From positions 1,114,501 to 1,178,500 of the forward strand of contig RCSZ01000011.1 in assembly GCA_014898425.1 (NCBI GenBank): a stretch of 64,000 bases of DNA, in the 5' to 3' direction. A program made the translations under genes and the position numbers. Origin of the DNA: Botryotinia globosa (taxonomy: Eukaryota; Ascomycota; Leotiomycetes; Helotiales; Sclerotiniaceae). A model generated the notes under the pieces. The model was given only the letters and a program-made list of their open reading frames with translations, was not told the origin of the DNA and did no database searches. Positions 59,226 through 64,000 of the stretch are shown here, piece by piece. Each line of letters starts with the position of its first letter. The first letter of the stretch is position 1.

Positions 59226-59951
59226 ACTCTCGTGTTTGGAGAATTTTTGTTCGGGGGTTTATATACTCACCCAACCATTCATCTATCTATTCACTCACTC
59301 CACTTACCCATATTGATCCATCCATTCATTTATACTACCTATCTACATTCAATGGGCGAACGAGATGCAGAAATATTCAAGATGGTTTAGACGAGTGATT
59401 ATACGGTATATTACAAACTAAGCGGAACATGAGTGAGGAAGGAGAAGTTGTGAATAGATTGGATATCTAGGATTTAGTGTGTGGGTGTGATGGGGAAAGT
59501 AGGAGGAGATGAATGGAAGGAAGATGGGATGGGGTGAGATGTGATGAGATGGGTTGAGATGAGATGCAGGCAAGTAGGAGAGTGAAGGAGGATAGAGATT
59601 TGTAGATTGAGAACGGGGATTCTAATATTATGAATATAGAATAAATGTGTATGGGTAGATATGAATTAGAAATTGAATTTACACTAATTCAGAAGTTATC
59701 TTACCCCCACATCTTCACTCGCGTATGAACATATAACACTCTGATCACCAGTTATGATATCCTAGCCTTGATCTGCTTTGATAATAAAAGATGCTATAAT
59801 GCTATTGAAACAAAAACTCCGTATTTTACTTCCCGCCTAGTGATCCGTTTCATTTTTCATCATACTTTCAGATGCCAGTTCTTTCAAACCTTAAGGCTTT
59901 CTCCCTCAAACTTCACAGTCTTCTTCTAGATCCTCTCCCTAGATCCCCCTC
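59226..59951. other. intergenic region
   Basis: It contains the 3' flank of the phosphoglycerate dehydrogenase gene. Purine-rich ATGAGATG-type short repeats lie around 59490-59570. No gene is seen. Confidence 0.5.
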
Positions 59952-61796
59952 CTACAAAAAGACAATCCCCACATCAAAAATCCCCTCTTCCCTCTTCAAC
60001 TCTTCCTCCACCTCCCTCCCCACCACCCCATCAATTCCCAATATCATCAACGCCTCATTTTTGATCTCCTCTCCCTGCATTCCCTCACTCTCACTTCCAT
60101 TCACTCCCCCCTTCTTATCCAAAGCCGCTACACTCATAAACCTCACATTAATTCCCGCTCTGCCCAGAATCCCCCCCACCACTCCAATCTTCCCAGGTTC
60201 ATCATTATTCCTCAACAAACACAGCGTTCCCTCGGGAGCAAAACTCGTATTGAAGCGATCAAGTCTACTAATGAAGATTCCTCGATCACTTACATAACCA
60301 CTAATGATCTGATGTCCATTTCCATTTCCATTTCCATTTCCATTTCCACTTCCACTTCCACTTCCACTTCCACTTCCACTTCCACTTCCACTTCCACTTC
60401 CACTTCCACTTCCACTTCCATCTCCTGCACCCCTACCCCTACCCCCGCCCTCAACCTTCAACGTCACCAAACTCGCATAAACCAAATACTTACTCTCACT
60501 AACATGCGTCTCACTAATCACAATTCCCCTTTCCTTCGCCAACAAACTCGCATTCACAATATTCACATCTCTTCCTCCGCGTTCACTAATACTCCCCACC
60601 AATCCCTTAACCAACGCCGCAAAAAGCGGTCGCGTATTAGCTATTCCCGCAAGTTCTCCTTCATAAATCACTTCGAATTTTTTGCCTCCCACGCCCTTTC
60701 CACGATAATGTTGCGTGTACAATCCTCCCATCTTCTCCATCAATTTGACAAACGGTTGGAGTTTTTTGTATTCTTCAGGGAGAATAAGAGGTGCATTGAC
60801 AGCAGATGTAGGGAGACCTCCAGAGAGAATAGCACGAACCTGTGTGCACACATCCACCGAAACCGATTCTTGAGCTTCGATTGTCGAGGCGCCGAGATGA
60901 GGAGTTGCAACGACTTTGGGATGTTGAGTGAGTTTTTGAGCGGCGGAGGAAGGAGTCGGAGGTTCGGATGTAAAGACGTCGAGACCTGCTCCTGCGATGA
61001 CCTCAGCATCGAGAGCATCGAGGAGAGCTTGTTCGTTGTAGACTCCACCTCTCGCTACATTAAGAACTTTTGCAGTTTTCTTCATCTTCGATAATTCCTC
61101 TTTCCCGATTAAATCCAACGTACTAGCAATAAGCGGGGTATGAATCGTCAAAAAATCCACCACCGGCAACAACTCTCCCAGCTCCTTCACAAGAAGCACA
61201 TCATTCGCCTCCGCAATCTGCGGACTAGCATACGGATCTAATGCCCAAACCTTCATCCCCAATCCCACCGCCATCCTCGCAACCTTCAATCCCACTTTTC
61301 CCAGTCCCACCACCCCCAATGTCTTCCCTCCAACTTCCGTCCCTACAAGTTTTCCTCTCTCCCACCCTCCATTCCTCAACGACCTATCCCCAGCCGGTAC
61401 ATTCCTCGCCACCGCCATCAAGAGCGCAATCGTATGTTCTGCCGCCGCCGCAATATTTCCACTCGGAGAATTCACCACGATGATTCCATGTTTCGTCGCA
61501 GCGTCTACATCAATATTATCCACACCCACTCCTGCTCTCGCTACCACCTTGAGATTTTTCGCAGCAGCGAGAATCTCAGCTGTCACTTTTGTTTCTGAGC
61601 GAATGATGAGAGCAGAATAGTGAGGAATTATTTCTAGAAGATCTGCAGGTGATAGGTTCTTAGGTTGATGGATCTCGAATGTATTGCCCAAGAGAGCTAG
61701 TCCATCGACTGATACCTTTTCTGGAATGAGAATCTTGGGATGATTTGAGGATGCGGGAGAGGTATTGTCAAGATTTGGTAATGCTGATGGTGTCAT
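59952..61796 (-). CDS. D-3-phosphoglycerate dehydrogenase, first step of serine synthesis
   Basis: It is a single exon of 614 residues. The enzyme oxidises 3-phosphoglycerate to 3-phosphohydroxypyruvate with NAD. Visible motifs are RAGVGVDNIDVDAA, the nucleotide-binding loop VVGLGKVG, the catalytic Arg in NVARGGVYNE, a Glu in the SEPP segment, and the catalytic His in TPHLGAST. An ASB-type domain follows (KKFEVIYEGELAGI), and a C-terminal ACT-like regulatory domain (LLRNNDEPGKIGVVGGIL). Between them, at about residues 460-495, lies a (GS)n(GN)n tract encoded by a hexanucleotide repeat. The tract probably forms a flexible loop. The rest of the protein is intact, so activity is expected in the cytosol. 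Confidence 0.95.
   Translation of the reverse strand: MTPSALPNLDNTSPASSNHPKILIPEKVSVDGLALLGNTFEIHQPKNLSPADLLEIIPHYSALIIRSETKVTAEILAAAKNLKVVARAGVGVDNIDVDAATKHGIIVVNSPSGNIAAAAEHTIALLMAVARNVPAGDRSLRNGGWERGKLVGTEVGGKTLGVVGLGKVGLKVARMAVGLGMKVWALDPYASPQIAEANDVLLVKELGELLPVVDFLTIHTPLIASTLDLIGKEELSKMKKTAKVLNVARGGVYNEQALLDALDAEVIAGAGLDVFTSEPPTPSSAAQKLTQHPKVVATPHLGASTIEAQESVSVDVCTQVRAILSGGLPTSAVNAPLILPEEYKKLQPFVKLMEKMGGLYTQHYRGKGVGGKKFEVIYEGELAGIANTRPLFAALVKGLVGSISERGGRDVNIVNASLLAKERGIVISETHVSESKYLVYASLVTLKVEGGGRGRGAGDGSGSGSGSGSGSGSGSGSGSGSGSGNGNGNGNGNGHQIISGYVSDRGIFISRLDRFNTSFAPEGTLCLLRNNDEPGKIGVVGGILGRAGINVRFMSVAALDKKGGVNGSESEGMQGEEIKNEALMILGIDGVVGREVEEELKREEGIFDVGIVFL
60317..60420. repeat. in-frame hexanucleotide repeat inside the dehydrogenase gene
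   Basis: On the plus strand CATTTC units (about five) are followed by about 12 CACTTC units. On the coding strand they encode alternating Gly-Asn and Gly-Ser. A six-base unit changes length without breaking the frame. Confidence 0.9.
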
Positions 61797-62212
61797 TGTG
61801 AAGTATATTATGTTCTTTTTCGAGCTTGATTAAAGAACAACTTCAAAGCTTCTCGAAGATTGCGTGTGGAATGACTACCTGAGATATTGCACGGGAGTAT
61901 GAAAGTCTGAGATCTGACGAGAATCACGAGATAGATGAGATGACACGGAACCCCCCACCCCGCAATTGAACTCCGCATTACACTAATGTAAGACTACCTA
62001 GGTAGGTAGGTACGTTGTGCGGAATGTCGATGAGAGCCCGACCATCCAAGGAACTGGTGAACCTTGTTTCTAGTCATTCCAGGTTATTATTGATAAAACA
62101 ATCACGTCACAGAGGTAAAAGAAGTCACATGAACCCATCACAGATTCTGTCGTGGTTGATATTGCTATCATGCACCATGCTGGATTGTAATGGAACAATT
62201 AGATTCCAGTTT
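61797..62212. other. short intergenic region
   Basis: It is the promoter of the dehydrogenase and the 3' flank of glyoxalase I. It contains TACCTAGGTA at 61995-62004, followed by GGTAGGTACG. No gene is seen. Confidence 0.5.
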
Positions 62213-63396
62213 TTACCAATTAGCTCTCTCCTTCAATTTCTCATTTTGAATAACCTCAATCCAATAATTGTCAGGATCAAGAACGAATGCCACGTGTTTC
62301 ATACGACCATCAGTCAATCTCTTCTTCCAATTAACGCCCATCTTCTCAAATCTCGCGCATGCTGCATCTAAATTATCCACGGACACGCCTATCGTAAGAT
62401 TAGTCTAGCCCATGTGCGAAGAAGACATCATGGTATGACTTACAGATGTGACCAAAGCCTTGTGGCTCATCATTGCCGTTATGATACTTGAAGTTTTCTT
62501 CTTTCTCTGTACCGTAATTCCAGGTCAATTCCAACAAACCTTCACGATTGGATGTGGCTGAGGATGTAGGAAGACCCTGTTCTCCAGGATACCCAAGGAA
62601 ATAAAGATTGAAGTCGGCACCTGGGTTTTCAGCTGTTCGCATGAGTGACATTCCCATGATTTCTTGGTAGAACTTCAATGACTTTTCTTTATCCTTGACA
62701 CGAATCATCGTGTGGTTCTGCAATTCTGTTAGTTAGCTAGATATCATTTTGTAGAGGAGAGAAACGATTACCATTCGATATGTCTCGATATCCGTAGTTT
62801 TGATGCTCTCAGTCTCTTCAATAGGTTTTTGTCCAACCATCTCAACCCAATAATTATCTGGATCCAATGCAAATGCAATATGCTTCATACGTCCATCGGA
62901 CAATTTCTTTTGAAATTTGTATCCGGCATCTTCAATTCGCTGACAAGCTGCTTGAAGATTGTCGACAGATATGCAAGTATGCCCAAAACCTTTGTGGGGT
63001 TCAGTGTTTCCATTTGAGACTTTATAATCGCCATCATTCTCAGTACCATAGTTGTGCGTCAATTCGATTAATCCTTCGCGATCGCTGAAATGGTTTCCGT
63101 GTGAGAGAGCCTTGGGGGAATCGTAACCCATAAAATAAAGATCGAATTTAGCTTCAGGTTGTTCAATCTTGCGAATCATTTTCATGCCCAAGTGTTCGTA
63201 AAATTTGACTGGATAAATTGTTAGATATTACAGCTACTGAGGGCATATTCGAGGTACAAACTTACCAGATTCCTTTGGATCTTTGACTCGAATCCTTTTG
63301 GCGGATTAGTATCATCCAATCATAAAAGATGTTTATATTCATTTCGTGTTCGTACATCGAGTGATTGAACTTATAGGTGCTTGTATTGGTAGCCAT
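62213..63396 (-). CDS. GLO1: two-domain glyoxalase I (lactoylglutathione lyase)
   Basis: Five exons, 63396-63356, 63294-63266, 63208-62772, 62717-62444 and 62388-62213, all GT-AG and in phase, give 318 residues. Two glyoxalase domains are fused, as in yeast Glo1. Domain 1 has HSMIRVKDPKES, FYEHLGMKMIRK, LIELTHNYGTE and GFGHTCISVDNL, then KHIAFALDPDNYWVEMV. Domain 2 repeats the order with NHTMIRVKDKEKS, LLELTWNYGTE, GFGHICVSVDNL and KHVAFVLDPDNYWIEVI. The metal-binding His and Glu are present in each. The enzyme converts the glutathione-methylglyoxal adduct to S-lactoylglutathione in the cytosol. Introns interrupt both domains at the GHxC or HxM regions. Confidence 0.95.
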
Positions 63397-64000
63397 CGTT
63401 GCGTATGATCTACTTGCTGCAAGGTAGTTGAGTATTAGCAAACTGTACAAGGTAGGATTGATAGGAGTGATAGAGCCGATTGATATATCCTCGATATAGC
63501 TATGGAGAACGTACCTGAATCCACAATACTCTGTCGTAAATAGCTTGGTTTGATGAGTCTGCTTAAATTGCGAAAGGAGTACATAGAATGGAATGCGAAA
63601 ATAGTTGACGTTGTTGTGAATGGATGGCAACAAGTTATATTGATGAGGGGGACAAAAATACTTTGACAATAATCATGTTCCCACGCCCCTCTCTTCGGTT
63701 ACCAGTCTAGTAGTCTAGGTCATTATGACGTTGCGGGGGATTGTGAAAGGTCCAATATTATATATAATATTTCTAAGCAAATGAATGATCTCTTGTCCGA
63801 TGAAAAGCAATGAATAATGGATTGAGCACCAGGGAGCATATGGATATCCGAGCTGAGCATTTAGAGGGTATTTCGGTACCGAGTACATACATACTTTGTA
63901 TATGTATCAGAGTGAACGGGATATTCTTTTGCATGAGTTCGAATAGTCGTATCAAAAGATTACCTGTACACACTCCAGTATGTATACCTCCAGTATGTAC
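63397..64000. other. upstream region of glyoxalase I to the window edge
   Basis: No gene is supported. Minus-strand frames at 63262-63669 and 63773-63973 are intron read-through and chance frames. Confidence 0.5.

Noticed and set aside
60312..61094. 260-codon plus-strand ORF beginning SISISTSTST
   Set aside because: Antisense shadow of the dehydrogenase repeat tract.
63262..63669. 135-codon minus-strand ORF at the glyoxalase start
   Set aside because: It reads through the first glyoxalase intron; splicing gives the conserved HSMIRVKD motif.
1..64000. CRISPR arrays, bacterial operons, riboswitches
   Set aside because: The DNA is fungal nuclear; no regularly spaced repeats or bacterial-type signals were seen.

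Overview
The window is nuclear DNA from a filamentous ascomycete. The evidence is many short GT-AG introns (mostly 44-98 nt, often with a CTAAC/CTGAC-type branch site), a tRNA-Leu with an intron after the anticodon, fungal-type families (Med7, two-domain glyoxalase I, Mam3/CNNM, STAND/NACHT protein, GPI-anchored GH12, C2H2 factor), and very AT-rich blocks carrying inverted-repeat elements with C-to-T type differences. Gene content and style fit Leotiomycetes (Botrytis/Sclerotinia-like), but that placement is an inference from general resemblance.

Layout. 0-8 kb: a partial membrane protein at the left edge, a coiled-coil protein of unknown function (-), a nine-exon Hsp70-like ATPase (+), and a small membrane protein with a GRPVVG-repeat tail (+). 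8-16 kb: tRNA-Leu(AAG), a small GPI-type surface protein, two genes of unknown function, a C2H2 zinc-finger factor and a GPI-type GH12 glucanase. 16.9-21.5 kb: a STAND/NACHT-ankyrin gene on the minus strand with at least one frame break. 22.3-26 kb: a 56-residue Cys-rich protein ending in a CaaX box (too short for ordinary ORF calling), Mediator Med7 and a PAP2 lipid phosphatase. 26.4-31.9 kb: what looks like three ORFs can be joined by four short introns into one 1757-residue gene with membrane segments, a long coiled coil and a C-terminal part with a possible Cys/His peptidase signature.

33-40 kb: a Copia-gag-like ORF, a His-rich protein with uncertain upstream exons, and a protein kinase with newly placed 5' exons. 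40.4-42.9 kb: a Mam3/CNNM-type transporter. 43.6-57.6 kb is gene-poor and AT-rich. It holds two copies of a ~0.8 kb foldback element (TIRs starting AGTCGACCAC, TA target site), a small unknown gene, a SET-domain gene and several orphan ORFs. 59-64 kb: 3-phosphoglycerate dehydrogenase with a Gly-Ser/Gly-Asn repeat insert, and a two-domain glyoxalase I.

The genes do not form an obvious pathway. Housekeeping genes (Med7, serine synthesis, methylglyoxal detoxification, lipid phosphatase, Mam3) are mixed with lineage-specific genes and repeat-rich spacers. All exon joins were worked out by hand from splice signals and frame; none has been tested against transcripts.
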